Numbered from the stretch's first letter, positions 42,013 to 51,928 are shown. The stretch: 64,000 nucleotides of DNA from Parahoeflea olei (GCF_001703635.1 NZ_LQZT01000042.1:243566-307565), one strand, 5' to 3'. Numbers and translations are program-made. The notes: generated by a model from the letters alone, not told the origin.

Positions 42013-43466
42013 CCGGCCTCGCGGAGTTCCGCCCCGTGCTGCTGGTGACCGGCGTGCTGGTCACCACGCTGGGGGCTGCGATGCTGCTGCCGGCACTGGT
42101 GGACCTGGCGGCGGACAATGGCGACTGGATGATTTTTGCGAGCGCCGGCATGGTGACGATGTTGTTCGGGCTGGGCCTGTTCATCGCCAACCGGGGCGCG
42201 CCCAAGGGGCTGTCGACCCGCCAGGCGATGCTGATGACCACGATCGCCTGGATCACGCTGGTGAGTTTCGGCGCACTGCCGTTCCACTGGTCGGGAATCG
42301 TGCCGAGCTATACGGATGCGTTTTTCGAATCGATGTCGGGCCTGACCACCACGGGCGCGACTGTGATCACCGGGCTCGACACCGCGCCGCCGGGGCTGCT
42401 GTTCTGGCGCGGGCTGCTGCAGTGGCTCGGCGGCCTCGGGATCATCGTCATGGCGATCGCGGTGCTGCCGATGCTGCAGATCGGCGGGATGCAGCTGTTC
42501 AAGGCCGAGGCCTTCGACACCGCGGAGAAGATCCTGCCGCGCGCTACCCAGATCTCGACCTCGATCACGCTGGTCTTCATTGCCATGACCGGGATCTGCG
42601 CCATCGCCTATATGGCGGTCGGCATGGCCGCAGACGATGCGGTGATCCACGCCATGACCACGGTCGCCACCGGCGGGTTCTCGACCAAGGACGCCTCGAT
42701 CGGCTCGTTCGCCAATGCCGGCGTGGAGTGGGTGGCGATCGTCTTCATGTTCCTGGGGTCGATCCCGTTCCTGCTCTATGTGCAGATGCTGCAGGGCCGG
42801 TTCCGCTCCGTCCTGGTCGATGATCAGGTCAAGGCCTTCACCGGATTTCTCGGGGTGGCGATCGTGATCGGCTGGATGATGGCCCATTTCAGCGACCACC
42901 ATGTCGGCCTGGAAGGGCTGAGGCATTCCGCCTTCAACGTGGTCTCGATCGTCACCGGCACGGGCTTCGCCTCCACCGATTACGGCCTGTGGGGACCGCA
43001 TGCGGTGACCTTCTTCTTCATCATCATGTTCGCGGGCGGCTGTGCCGGATCCACCTCCTGCGGCATCAAGATCTTCCGCTTCCAGGTGCTGATCGAAGCG
43101 GTGCGCCAGCACATCGCCCAGGTGATGTATCCGAACGGCGTGTTTCGCGCCCATTTCAACGGCAAGCCGATCCAGGACCGGGTGATCGCCTCGGTGATGA
43201 GCTTCTTCTTCCTGTTCGTGATGAGCTATGTGGCGCTGTCGGTGCTGTTGCGGCTGTCGGGCATGGACACCGTGACCGCGCTGTCGGGCGCAGGCACCGC
43301 GCTGTCCAATGTCGGCCCGGGGCTGGGCGACGTGATCGGCCCCTCGGGCAATTTCCAGCCGCTGACCGACCTGCAGAAATGGTTGCTCGCCGGCGGCATG
43401 CTGCTCGGCCGGCTGGAGCTGTTCACCGTGCTGGTCTTGTTCCTGCCGCGGTTCTGGCGCTCCTGA
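42009..43466 (+). CDS. trkH: TrkH-family potassium uptake protein
   Basis: A 485-residue polytopic membrane protein of the TrkH/KtrB superfamily, made of four M1-pore-M2 units. Pore loops with the family Gly residues are visible near SMSGLTTTGATVIT, HAMTTVATGGFSTKD, VVSIVTGTGFASTDY and GAGTALSNVGPGLG. It is the channel subunit for potassium uptake and needs a cytosolic TrkA partner, not seen here. The start is a TTG at 42009 that overlaps the apaG stop. No internal ATG keeps the first helix, so the TTG is reasonable. Confidence 0.93.
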   Translation: MTGLAEFRPVLLVTGVLVTTLGAAMLLPALVDLAADNGDWMIFASAGMVTMLFGLGLFIANRGAPKGLSTRQAMLMTTIAWITLVSFGALPFHWSGIVPSYTDAFFESMSGLTTTGATVITGLDTAPPGLLFWRGLLQWLGGLGIIVMAIAVLPMLQIGGMQLFKAEAFDTAEKILPRATQISTSITLVFIAMTGICAIAYMAVGMAADDAVIHAMTTVATGGFSTKDASIGSFANAGVEWVAIVFMFLGSIPFLLYVQMLQGRFRSVLVDDQVKAFTGFLGVAIVIGWMMAHFSDHHVGLEGLRHSAFNVVSIVTGTGFASTDYGLWGPHAVTFFFIIMFAGGCAGSTSCGIKIFRFQVLIEAVRQHIAQVMYPNGVFRAHFNGKPIQDRVIASVMSFFFLFVMSYVALSVLLRLSGMDTVTALSGAGTALSNVGPGLGDVIGPSGNFQPLTDLQKWLLAGGMLLGRLELFTVLVLFLPRFWRS

Positions 43467-43490
43467 GGCCACGACTCCGGGGAGCGCGGC

Positions 43491-46400
43491 TCACGATTGC
43501 CGGGCCGGCCGGCGCGAGCCGTAGAGAGACCCGAAGCCGCGGGCGATGTCGTCGCCGATCCCCACCAGCGCGGGCACCAGGAACAGCACCAGAAGCGTGG
43601 TCATGGCGAGCCCGAAGACCATGGTGATCGCCATCGGCAGCAGGAACTGGGCCTGCAGACTGGTCTCGTAGAGCAGCGGCAGCAATCCGCCGATGGTGGT
43701 GAGCGACGTCAGCAGCACCGCACGCAGGCGGTCGCGGCTCGCCCCCACCGCCGCGGCTTCGAGGCTGTCGCCCTCAGACCGTCTTTCCTCAAGCCGGGCG
43801 ACCAGGATGATGGAATCGTTGACCAGGATGCCCGCGAGCCCGAGCAGGCCGATGAAAGACAGGATCGTCAGCTGATAGCCGAGCAGCCAGTGGCCGAAAA
43901 TCGCGCCGACGATGCCGAAGGGAATGATCAGCAGCACCGCGACCGGACGCCAGTAGCTCGCAAACACCCAGGCCAGGATGATGTAGATCACGCTGAGCGC
44001 CACCATCGTGCCGAGCCTGAGGTCGGCGAAGGCGTCTTCCTGTTCCTCCGACCGTCCGCCGAAGCTATAGCTCACATTGTGGCGGGCGGCGATCAGGTCG
44101 AGCCCGCCGCCGGCTTCAAGCCCGGAGACCACCGCGCCGGTGGTGGTTACGGCCGGATCGATATCGCCGGTGACCGAGATGGTGCTCTGGCCGTCGCGCC
44201 GCCGGATGCTGGAGAAGCCCTGGCGCTCGGTCATGTCGACCACCTCGGCAAGCGGAACGAAGGTCCCGCCGGGGCTTCTGAGCTCGAAATCGCGCAGCGC
44301 CTGGGAGCCCGGCGAAGCGGGCCTCTGCACCAGCCGCACGGTGACCTCGTCGTCGCCGCGCGGGAACCGGAACGGAATCGCGCCGTCGAAGGCGTTGCGG
44401 ATCTGCCGGCCCACCTCGGCGATGGAGAACCCGAGCGCAGCGCCCTGCGGCGTGAGTTCCATGACCAGTTCGGGCTTGCCCCAGGGCAGGTTGTCGTCGA
44501 GCCCGCTGATGCCGTCGATGCCGGACAGAAGCGCAACCACGTCGGCAGCAGCGGCCTTGAGCGAGGCGACGCGGTCACCGGCCAGCCGCACATCGATGTC
44601 GCGCCCTGGAGGGCCGCCGCGTGCCTGGGAGATTGAGAAGCGGCTGACGCCGGCGATGTCGGGCGCCATCTCGCCCCAGGCTTCGACGATGTCGGCGGTG
44701 CGCACCTCGCGCCGTTCCGACGTCAGAAGCTGCACCTGGATGCGGGCGGTTGCGCTGCCGCTGCGGCTCGAGGCGCCGAAGCTCGTGAACACCGCCTTGA
44801 TCGACGAAGGGCCGTCGCCGGAGAGGGTCCGGTCGGCCGCATGCAGTGCCTCTTCATGCGCGGCGATGGCCTTGAGCGCGACCGCCTCGGGCAATCCGGC
44901 ATTGAAGACCAGCGTGCCGGTGATGTTCTCGGCCTCGGGTGAGGGAAAGAACACGAATTCGACCCGGCCCGAACGGGCGAGCCCGATGGCGAGAACCATC
45001 ACCATGGCGATGGCGAGCGACAGCGTCACGTAGCGCCAGCTCCAGGCGAGCTGCACCAGCCGGTTGAAAGGGCCGTCGCGGAACGCATCGAAGCCACGGT
45101 CGAAGGCGCGGCGGAACCGGCCGTCTTCCCCGCCGGGTGCCGAACCGCCGTTCTGCCGCCGCAGCGCGAGCAGCAGCGCCTCGATCAGGCTCGCCAGCAC
45201 CAGCGAGCACGCCACCGCAACGAGCATGCGCCCCCAGGACGGCAGATCCGCGAAATCGCGGGCAAGGGCGCGCAGGCCGGCAGCATCGGCACCAAGCGCG
45301 AGATCGGCCGCGAACCGGCCCGAGACCGCCACGATCAGCATCAGCACCACCAGGGCCATCGCAAAATGCCGCCACCAGGACCAGCCCGAGGCCCGGTGTC
45401 CGCCGAGCGAATTGGCCAGATGCCCCGGCAGCACCAGGAAGCACTCAAGCAGGCTCGCCACCAGCACGGCGATCACCACCATCGGCAGTGCCACCATCAT
45501 CTGCCCGATGGTGCCGCCGATCAGCAGGATCGGGCCAAAGGCGGCGAGCGTCGTGGTCATCGCCGCCATCACCGGCGTGAACATCATCGCCACGCCGTTC
45601 TCCGCCGCCACTTGCGGCGGATCGCCCATATGCAGCCGTGTCGCGGTGTGCTCGCCCACGACGATCGCGTCATCGACGATCACGCCCAGCATCATGATCA
45701 GCGAGAACAGGGTCATCATGTTGATGGTCTGTCCGGAGACATACATGAAACCGACGGTCGCGAGCATGGCGACGGGAATGCCGGCGGCCACCCAGAAGGC
45801 GATGCGGGCATTGAGAAACACGAACAGGATGGCGACAACCACGACCAGCCCGCTCAGGCCGTTCTTGACGAGCAGCCAGATCCGCTCGGCCAGCGCATCG
45901 GAGGCGACCTCGTAGGTGGCGATCTGGACGCCCGGCGGCAATTGCGGCTCGATCTCGTCGAGATAGGCCGACAGGATCGACGCCGTCTTGAGCGTGTCGG
46001 CGGTGGGGGCGCGGCGGATGTCGAGTTCGATGGCGGAGGAGCCGCCGGCGAGGCCGCGGGTGTCGTCGGCATCGAAACCGTCGGTGATGCGGGCGATATC
46101 CCCCAAGCGCACCTTTTCGCCGCTGGTGAAGGACTTGACCTCGACCTCGGCCAGCCGGCGCGGTCCTTGCGCATCGGCGAGGGTGCGCAGCTGACGCTCG
46201 ACCGCGCCGTCGACCGTGCCGGACGGCAGGTCGCGGCTGTTGGCGGAGATCGCCTCCGAGACGTCCGAAAGTTTCATGCCGAGACGCCGCAGCTCGATCT
46301 CGGGCACCTCGACGCGGATTTCGGCATCGCGCAGGCCGGTGAAATTGATCTTGTCGATGCCGCGATCGATGAGATCGTCGCGGATGCGCTTGGCCCAGGC

Positions 46401-46895
46401 GCGCTTGACCGCCTCCTGGGCATCGCCGAACACCGCGAGCTTGGCCACCATGTCGAAGAACACTGACCGGCGGACGGTCGGCTCCTCCGCATCCTCGGGC
46501 AGCGTGGTGACGGTTTTGACCGCGGTTTCGACATCGGTCATCGCCTGGGTCATGTCGGTGCCGTCGGCGAATTCGAGCTGCAGGCTGGCCGAGCCCTCGG
46601 ACGCCGTCGACGTCATGTCCTCGACCCCCGAGACATAGCGCACCGCCGGTTCGATCAGCGCCAGGATATTGGTCTCGACATCCTCCGCGCTCGCGCCGGA
46701 CCAGCTCACGCCGATGGAAATCGTGGGCCGGTCGATGGTGGGAAAGAACTGGGTGTTGATGCGGGCGATCGAAAAGGCGCCGAACAGGATCATCAGCACC
46801 ATCAAAAGATTGGCGGCATTGGGATGGCGGATGAAGGTCGAAACCAGACCGCCACGCGCCAGCCCGCCCGCCCCGCGAAAGCCGCCGTCGCTCAT
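43491..46895 (-). CDS. RND efflux transporter permease
   Basis: A 1134-residue inner-membrane RND pump subunit. The first helix follows HPNAANLLMVLMILFG; porter-domain sequence TQFFPTIDRPTISIGVSW follows. TM4 has the proton-relay-type pair in MMLGVIVDDAIVVGEH, and the second half ends with GILVNDSIILVARLEERR. Between TM6 and TM7 there is an extra region of about 120 residues with two hydrophobic segments (FAMALVVLMLIVAVSG and MLVAVACSLVLASLIEALLL), longer than in AcrB. It is coupled to the adaptor gene by an ATGA overlap. No outer-membrane factor gene is nearby, so a TolC-like protein encoded elsewhere is expected. The substrate is unknown. Confidence 0.94.
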   Translation of the reverse strand: MSDGGFRGAGGLARGGLVSTFIRHPNAANLLMVLMILFGAFSIARINTQFFPTIDRPTISIGVSWSGASAEDVETNILALIEPAVRYVSGVEDMTSTASEGSASLQLEFADGTDMTQAMTDVETAVKTVTTLPEDAEEPTVRRSVFFDMVAKLAVFGDAQEAVKRAWAKRIRDDLIDRGIDKINFTGLRDAEIRVEVPEIELRRLGMKLSDVSEAISANSRDLPSGTVDGAVERQLRTLADAQGPRRLAEVEVKSFTSGEKVRLGDIARITDGFDADDTRGLAGGSSAIELDIRRAPTADTLKTASILSAYLDEIEPQLPPGVQIATYEVASDALAERIWLLVKNGLSGLVVVVAILFVFLNARIAFWVAAGIPVAMLATVGFMYVSGQTINMMTLFSLIMMLGVIVDDAIVVGEHTATRLHMGDPPQVAAENGVAMMFTPVMAAMTTTLAAFGPILLIGGTIGQMMVALPMVVIAVLVASLLECFLVLPGHLANSLGGHRASGWSWWRHFAMALVVLMLIVAVSGRFAADLALGADAAGLRALARDFADLPSWGRMLVAVACSLVLASLIEALLLALRRQNGGSAPGGEDGRFRRAFDRGFDAFRDGPFNRLVQLAWSWRYVTLSLAIAMVMVLAIGLARSGRVEFVFFPSPEAENITGTLVFNAGLPEAVALKAIAAHEEALHAADRTLSGDGPSSIKAVFTSFGASSRSGSATARIQVQLLTSERREVRTADIVEAWGEMAPDIAGVSRFSISQARGGPPGRDIDVRLAGDRVASLKAAAADVVALLSGIDGISGLDDNLPWGKPELVMELTPQGAALGFSIAEVGRQIRNAFDGAIPFRFPRGDDEVTVRLVQRPASPGSQALRDFELRSPGGTFVPLAEVVDMTERQGFSSIRRRDGQSTISVTGDIDPAVTTTGAVVSGLEAGGGLDLIAARHNVSYSFGGRSEEQEDAFADLRLGTMVALSVIYIILAWVFASYWRPVAVLLIIPFGIVGAIFGHWLLGYQLTILSFIGLLGLAGILVNDSIILVARLEERRSEGDSLEAAAVGASRDRLRAVLLTSLTTIGGLLPLLYETSLQAQFLLPMAITMVFGLAMTTLLVLFLVPALVGIGDDIARGFGSLYGSRRPARQS

Positions 46896-48301
46896 TGCGC
46901 GGGGTCCGGAGACGCGGGATCGGCGGGCGCGGCATCGGCGGAGGCAGGATTTTCCGCGGCGGCAGCGGGCATGGCACCGGAGGGTTCGCGCACCTTCACA
47001 CCGTCGGAGGCTTCGGTCAGCCGGGTCACAAGAACCCGCTCCCCGTCGGCGAGATCGCCGTCGATAATGGCGTCCTCGCCATCCCAGGCGATCAGGCGGA
47101 TGTCGCGCCGCGCGAGTTCGCCATCGACCACGGCGAAGACGTGATCGGAACCGCGCACCGCGGTTTCGGGCAGGCGGATCGTGTCGGGCCAGTTCCGGTC
47201 GGGCACGGTCAATGCCACGAAAGCGCCGGGCCGAAGCCGCACCGGGTTTTGAGCCTCGCCGATGCGGGCATGGACCTCGACGCCGCCGCGCTCGGCCGTG
47301 ACACGGGCACCGGTGCGGTCGATCACCGCCGGCCAGACGTAATCGGTGCCACCGACGGTCCAGGTGAGCTCGGCCTTGCGGCCGACCAGCGGGTCGGCAT
47401 CGGTGGCCATGCGGCCGTACTGGGCGTTGGTGAGGGTGAACTGCACTTCGAGCGCCCGGTCGTCATAGATCGACGCCACCACCTCGTTGGCGCTGACCGA
47501 GCCGCCGGTTTCGACCTGCTCCTCGGCGACGATGCCGTCGAAAGGCGCAATCACCGCCGTCTGTTCGAGCTTGCGTTCGGCTTCGCGGACCTTCCAGCCG
47601 AGCCGCTCGGCATTGGCTTCCTGCTGGGCGCGCTGCGCCTCGGCGATGCGGATATTGTTGCGCGCCTGGCTCGCCGCCTGCTGCCGCTGCGACAAGACCA
47701 GGCGGCGGGTGTCGACTTCCTGGGCGGTGAGCGTGCCCGAGCGCGACAGGGCGAGCGCCCGGTCGAGATCGGCCTGCGCAAACTGCAATTGCTCGGTGAC
47801 GGCTTCGAGCTGCTCGCGTTCGGAGGCAAGCCGGGCATCGATCTCGGCGATCGCGCCCTCCACGCTGGCAAGGTTCGCGCGCGCCTCGACCAGCGCGCCC
47901 TCATAGGCGAAGGGATCGATCCGCACCAGCACGGCGCCCTTTTCGACCGGACGGCCGGCGGCGAGATCCGGATGGATCTCGACCACGTCGCCGCCGACAG
48001 CCGCGCGCAGATCGACGGTGCGGCCGGCGGTAACCTGACCGTAGAGCCGGATCACGGGGCGGTTGTCGGCCCGCTCGACGGTGGTCATGTCCACCGTGTA
48101 GACGGCGGGCGTGAAACTGCGCGGCGTCCGCTCGACCCGCGAAGCCGCCAGGCGCTCCATGGCCACCCAGGCGCCGGCCAGCACCAGCGCCATCAGCGCG
48201 ACCTGCGCCACGGCGCGCGGCAGGCGGCGCCGAGGCGGCAGTTCTTTCCCGGCGGCGGGCGCGTCCTCTACGGTCGTGCGCCTGTCGGTCCTGTCGAGCA
48301 T
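46892..48301 (-). CDS. RND efflux periplasmic adaptor (HlyD/MFP family)
   Basis: A 469-residue adaptor with one N-terminal membrane anchor (AVAQVALMALVLAGAWVAM) and a periplasmic body. The lipoyl half-motifs are VGGDVVEIHPDLAAGRPV and VIAPFDGIVAEEQVETGG, separated by a long coiled-coil hairpin (about residues 130-235). Beta-barrel and membrane-proximal domains follow, then an Ala/Pro/Asp-rich tail. The ATG at 48301 lies behind CGGAG at ideal spacing; longer in-frame starts are less likely. It precedes and overlaps the permease gene, so the pair is one operon. It links the pump to an outer-membrane channel. Confidence 0.93.
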   Translation of the reverse strand: MLDRTDRRTTVEDAPAAGKELPPRRRLPRAVAQVALMALVLAGAWVAMERLAASRVERTPRSFTPAVYTVDMTTVERADNRPVIRLYGQVTAGRTVDLRAAVGGDVVEIHPDLAAGRPVEKGAVLVRIDPFAYEGALVEARANLASVEGAIAEIDARLASEREQLEAVTEQLQFAQADLDRALALSRSGTLTAQEVDTRRLVLSQRQQAASQARNNIRIAEAQRAQQEANAERLGWKVREAERKLEQTAVIAPFDGIVAEEQVETGGSVSANEVVASIYDDRALEVQFTLTNAQYGRMATDADPLVGRKAELTWTVGGTDYVWPAVIDRTGARVTAERGGVEVHARIGEAQNPVRLRPGAFVALTVPDRNWPDTIRLPETAVRGSDHVFAVVDGELARRDIRLIAWDGEDAIIDGDLADGERVLVTRLTEASDGVKVREPSGAMPAAAAENPASADAAPADPASPDPAQ

Positions 48302-48407
48302 GGGTTCACTCCGTTGCATCCCAACAGGTAAAGCAATGAAGCCGCATGGCAAATTAAAGTTTGGTCATCTTGCGCCGTGGGCACCGCCTGTCGCCACCGG
48401 CTCCGGA

Positions 48408-48427
48408 CCGGGGCCGGAAGGCCCCGG
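48408..48427 (-). terminator. GC-rich hairpin after hslO
   Basis: A perfect eight-pair stem (CCGGGGCC with GGCCCCGG) with a four-base loop, eight bases past the hslO stop. There is no T-run on the hslO strand, so termination is possible but not assured. Confidence 0.45.
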
Positions 48428-48435
48428 CGAAGTTC

Positions 48436-49434
48436 TCAGCCGGTAAATTCGGCCGGATCGAAGCGGTAGGTGGTCGAGCAGAACTCGCACTGCACCGTGA
48501 TCTCGCCGTCCTCGGTGCTGTCGCGGATTTCCTCGGCGGAGAAGCCCTTGAGCACCTCGCCCAGTCGCTCGCGCGAACAGCTGCACTTGTCGGCCACCGG
48601 CACCAGCGGATAGATCGTCGCGCCGCGCTCGTGAAACAGCCGGTAGAGCAAACGTTCCGCACCGACCTCGGGATCTGTCAGTTCGCCCGAATCCACCGTG
48701 GAGACCAGCGCCTTGGCTTCGGCCCAGCTGTCATCGTCGTCGTGCACCGCCTGTTCATGACCTTCGGGCGCATCGCCGCCGGGAAGGTCGGGCTGGCGCA
48801 TGCGCTCGGGGGCATGCGGCAGGAACTGCACGACGATGCCGCCCGCCCGCCAGCTGTGGCGCGGCTTGCCGTCCTCGTCCCGGTCGATCAGTTCGGCCAC
48901 CGCCAGCCGCACCAGCGTCGGAATCTGCTCGGACTGGCGGAAATAGGTTTCCGCCATCTCCTCCAGGGTGTCGCCGTTCATCTCGACGATGCCCTGGTAG
49001 CGCTGCATGTATTCGCCCTGGTCGATGGTGAAGGCCAGCACGCCGCGGCCGAGCAGTTCTGCCGGGCTGGTCAGCCCCGCAGCCATGGCGCCGGCGAGCC
49101 GGCCGTCGTCGAAACGGGCATAGGCGCGCAGATTGCCGGGCGTGGAGAAGTCGACCACCAGCAGGTCGACCGGTCCGTCGCCCTTGGTCTGTACGATCAG
49201 CTTGCCCTCGAACTTGAGCGAGGTGCCGAGCAGCACCGTGAGCGCAATCGCCTCGGCGAGCAACCGCGCCACCGGCTCGGGATAGGCGTGGCGGCCGAGG
49301 ATCGCATCGATCATCGGGCCGAGCTGAACGGCGCGTCCGCGCACATCGAGGCCCGAGACCTCGAACGGCAAGACGCGGTCATCACCGGCGAAGCCCTGTT
49401 CGCCGTGGGTCTCTTTGTCGGTCTGCATCTTCAT
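48436..49434 (-). CDS. hslO: Hsp33 redox-regulated chaperone
   Basis: A 332-residue Hsp33. The N-terminal substrate domain is followed by the zinc-binding redox switch near the C-terminus: CSCSRERL and CEFCSTTYRF, the CxC and CxxC pairs. Under oxidation the Cys pairs form disulfides, zinc is lost and the chaperone holds unfolding proteins in the cytosol. It is the last gene of a leftward run argD-argF-hslO, an order often seen in rhizobia, although 210 bases separate it from argF. A small hairpin at 49461-49479 lies just before its start. Confidence 0.96.
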   Translation of the reverse strand: MKMQTDKETHGEQGFAGDDRVLPFEVSGLDVRGRAVQLGPMIDAILGRHAYPEPVARLLAEAIALTVLLGTSLKFEGKLIVQTKGDGPVDLLVVDFSTPGNLRAYARFDDGRLAGAMAAGLTSPAELLGRGVLAFTIDQGEYMQRYQGIVEMNGDTLEEMAETYFRQSEQIPTLVRLAVAELIDRDEDGKPRHSWRAGGIVVQFLPHAPERMRQPDLPGGDAPEGHEQAVHDDDDSWAEAKALVSTVDSGELTDPEVGAERLLYRLFHERGATIYPLVPVADKCSCSRERLGEVLKGFSAEEIRDSTEDGEITVQCEFCSTTYRFDPAEFTG

Positions 49435-49644
49435 TCCCGATTGTTCATGGACGCGCGCGTCCCCGCCCGGAGGGGCGGGTGTGATCCGCGGTCCCGTTTC
49501 AAAAGCCGCATATAGGCATCACAGCGACGGTCCGCCAGTGGGGACGGAGCGTCCAGCGCCAGACACGCCCCGCCGCCGGCACAATAGCCTGGCCGTCAAG
49601 GGATCGCGCGGCCCTTGTTGCGTCCAAAGCGGACGCAGCGCGCC

Positions 49645-50568
49645 CTAGAGGACGCCCATGCACCAGCGCATCACCGCCTTTTGCGCATGCAGGCGGTTTT
49701 CGGCCTCGTCGAACACCACCGATTGCGGCCCGTCCATCACCTCGTCGGTCACTTCCTCGCCGCGGTGGGCCGGCAGGCAATGCATGAACAGCGCGTCGTC
49801 GTTGGCCTTCGCCATCAGTTCGCCATTGACCTGATAGGGCTGGAACACGTTGTGGCCGCGCGCGCGGTGCTCCTGGTTCATCGACACCCAGGTATCGGTG
49901 ATCACGCAATCGGCGCCTTCGACGGCCTTGACCGGATCCGACCCGATGACGATGTCTGCGCCCTTGTCCTTCGCCCATTTGACGAAGCGGGCGTCGGGCT
50001 CCGAGCCTTCGGGCGTGGCGATCTGCATGCGGTAGCCGAATTGGGCCGCGCCCTCGATCAGCGAATGCAGGACGTTGTTGCCGTCGCCGGTCCAGGCGAG
50101 CGTCTTGCCCTTGATCGGGCCGCGATGTTCCTCGAAGGTGAGGATGTCGGCCATGATCTGGCAGGGATGGGTGTCGTCGGTGAGCGCGTTGATCACCGGC
50201 ACGGTGGCGTGTTCGGCCAGTTCGAGCATGCGCGCATGGTCGAGCGTACGGATCATGATCATGTCGACATAGCGCGACAGCACGCGCGCGGTGTCGGCGA
50301 TGGTTTCGGCCCGGCCGAGCTGCATTTCGGTGCCCGACAGGAACAGCGTTTCCCCGCCAAGCTGGCGCATGCCGACATCGAACGACACGCGCGTCCGGGT
50401 CGAGGGCTTTTCGAAGATCATCGCCAGCATCTTGCCCGCCAGCGGTCGCTCGGGCGCGGCGGCCGTCTTGGCCGACCGGGCCGCGTCCATGATGGCGCGC
50501 AGGTCGGCCGCGCTGACCGCGGAGAGATCGAGAAAGTGGTTGGTGCCGTCGGCTTTGGTCTGTGTCAT
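49645..50568 (-). CDS. argF: Ornithine carbamoyltransferase
   Basis: A 307-residue OTCase that makes citrulline from ornithine and carbamoyl phosphate in arginine synthesis. The carbamoyl-phosphate motif is EKPSTRTRVSF, followed by ALTDDTHPCQIMADI with the HPCQ motif, the ornithine-binding DTWVSMNQE and the catalytic-Cys HCLPAHRGEEV. Its start overlaps the argD stop by four bases (ATGA), so the two are translationally coupled. A short hairpin (TGCGTCC/GGACGCA at 49619-49637) follows its stop. Confidence 0.97.
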   Translation of the reverse strand: MTQTKADGTNHFLDLSAVSAADLRAIMDAARSAKTAAAPERPLAGKMLAMIFEKPSTRTRVSFDVGMRQLGGETLFLSGTEMQLGRAETIADTARVLSRYVDMIMIRTLDHARMLELAEHATVPVINALTDDTHPCQIMADILTFEEHRGPIKGKTLAWTGDGNNVLHSLIEGAAQFGYRMQIATPEGSEPDARFVKWAKDKGADIVIGSDPVKAVEGADCVITDTWVSMNQEHRARGHNVFQPYQVNGELMAKANDDALFMHCLPAHRGEEVTDEVMDGPQSVVFDEAENRLHAQKAVMRWCMGVL

Positions 50569-51770
50569 TGCATCCGGTCCGTTTGGGTGTCCTTGCTGGA
50601 CAGCATGTCGAGAGCCGCCTCGATCCTGGAAAGGGCGTCGCGGGCTTCTTCCGCGGTAACGATCAGCGGCGGCAGCAGGCGCACCACATTGTCGCCAGCC
50701 GGCACGGCCAGAAGATGCTCGTTGCGCATGGCCATGACCAGATCCATGTTGGACTTGGCGCATTTGATGCCGAGCAGCAGCCCGGTGCCGCGAATGTCCT
50801 CGATCAGCGCCGGATAGCGGTCCTTGAGCGAGGCCAGGCCCTGGCTGAGCACCAGGGCGATGTCGTTGACATGGGCCAGGAAACTGTCTTCGAGGATCAC
50901 GTCGAGCACGGCATTGCCGACCGCCATGGCCAGCGGATTGCCGCCATAGGTGGTGCCGTGGGTGCCGACCGTCATGCCGTCGGCCGCTTCCCGGGTCGAA
51001 AGGCAGGCGCCGAAGGGGAAACCGCCGCCGATGCCCTTGGCGATCGCCATCAGGTCGGGCGTGATCCCGGCCCATTCATGGGCGAACAGCTTGCCGGTCC
51101 GGCCGACGCCGGACTGGACCTCGTCGAGAATGAGCAGGATGCCCTGATCGTTGCAGAGTTCGCGCAGGGCGCGCAGGAATTCCTTGGGCAGCGGGCGCAC
51201 ACCGCCCTCCCCCTGAACGGGCTCGACCAGAATGGCCGCGGTCTCGTCGCTCACGGCCGCCTTGATCGCCTCGAGATCGCCGAACGGAACCTGGTCGAAG
51301 CCTTCGACCTTGGGGCCGAAGCCTTCGAGATACTTGGCCTGGCCGCCGGCGGCGATGGTCGCCAGCGTGCGGCCATGGAAGGCGCCTTCCATGGTAATGA
51401 TGCGGAAGCGCTCGGGCTGGCCGTTGACATAGAAATGGCGGCGCGCGGTCTTGATCGCGCATTCCAGCGCCTCGGCGCCGGAATTGGTGAAGAACACCTT
51501 GTCGGCGAAGGTGACGGCGGCCAAGCGTTCGGCCAGGCGCGTCTGGCCGGGAATTTCGTGAATGTTGGACAGATGCCACAGCTTTTCGGCCTGCCCCTTG
51601 AGCGCCTCGACGAGATGCGGATGGGCGTGGCCGAGCGAATTGACGGCAATGCCGGCTGCGAAATCGAGATAGCGTTCACCGCCCTGGGTCTCCAGCCATA
51701 CGCCCTCACCGCGCTCGAACAGCATCGGCGCGCGGTTGTATGTGTCGTAAAGCGGCTTGGCGTCGGCCAT
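50565..51770 (-). CDS. argD: Acetylornithine aminotransferase
   Basis: A 401-residue class III PLP aminotransferase. The PLP-binding Asp is in LLILDEVQSGVGRTG, the Schiff-base Lys in LMAIAKGIGGGFPFGA, and FFTNSGAEALECAIK holds the phosphate. It converts N-acetylglutamate semialdehyde to N-acetylornithine in the arginine pathway and may also act in lysine synthesis. It heads the argD-argF unit. A candidate promoter lies at 51900-51928 with a hairpin at the predicted 5' end of the message. Confidence 0.95.
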   Translation of the reverse strand: MADAKPLYDTYNRAPMLFERGEGVWLETQGGERYLDFAAGIAVNSLGHAHPHLVEALKGQAEKLWHLSNIHEIPGQTRLAERLAAVTFADKVFFTNSGAEALECAIKTARRHFYVNGQPERFRIITMEGAFHGRTLATIAAGGQAKYLEGFGPKVEGFDQVPFGDLEAIKAAVSDETAAILVEPVQGEGGVRPLPKEFLRALRELCNDQGILLILDEVQSGVGRTGKLFAHEWAGITPDLMAIAKGIGGGFPFGACLSTREAADGMTVGTHGTTYGGNPLAMAVGNAVLDVILEDSFLAHVNDIALVLSQGLASLKDRYPALIEDIRGTGLLLGIKCAKSNMDLVMAMRNEHLLAVPAGDNVVRLLPPLIVTAEEARDALSRIEAALDMLSSKDTQTDRMQ

Positions 51771-51873
51771 ATGCCTGTCTCCCCAAGAATGAAACCGTCA
51801 TCGGCGCGGCGGCCGAAGCGCGACGGTTGCAGTTAGACCCCGTCCAGCGGAAGTGTGCCGGAAAACCAAAAAT

Positions 51874-51928
51874 GCCGCCCTTCAGGGGGCGGCGAGGGCA
51901 CTATTTACATTTCGGCCTGACCTGTCAA
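51874..51928 (-). promoter_or_regulatory. Candidate argD promoter with 5'-end hairpin
   Basis: On the leftward strand a perfect -35 TTGACA (51928-51923) is followed after 17 bases by AATAGT (51905-51900). Transcription would start near 51893. From there the transcript folds into GCCGCCC/GGGCGGC (51893-51874, loop CCTGAA) followed by ATTTTTGGTTTTC. The hairpin lies too close to the start to be an ordinary attenuator; it may protect the 5' end of the message. Confidence 0.45.
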
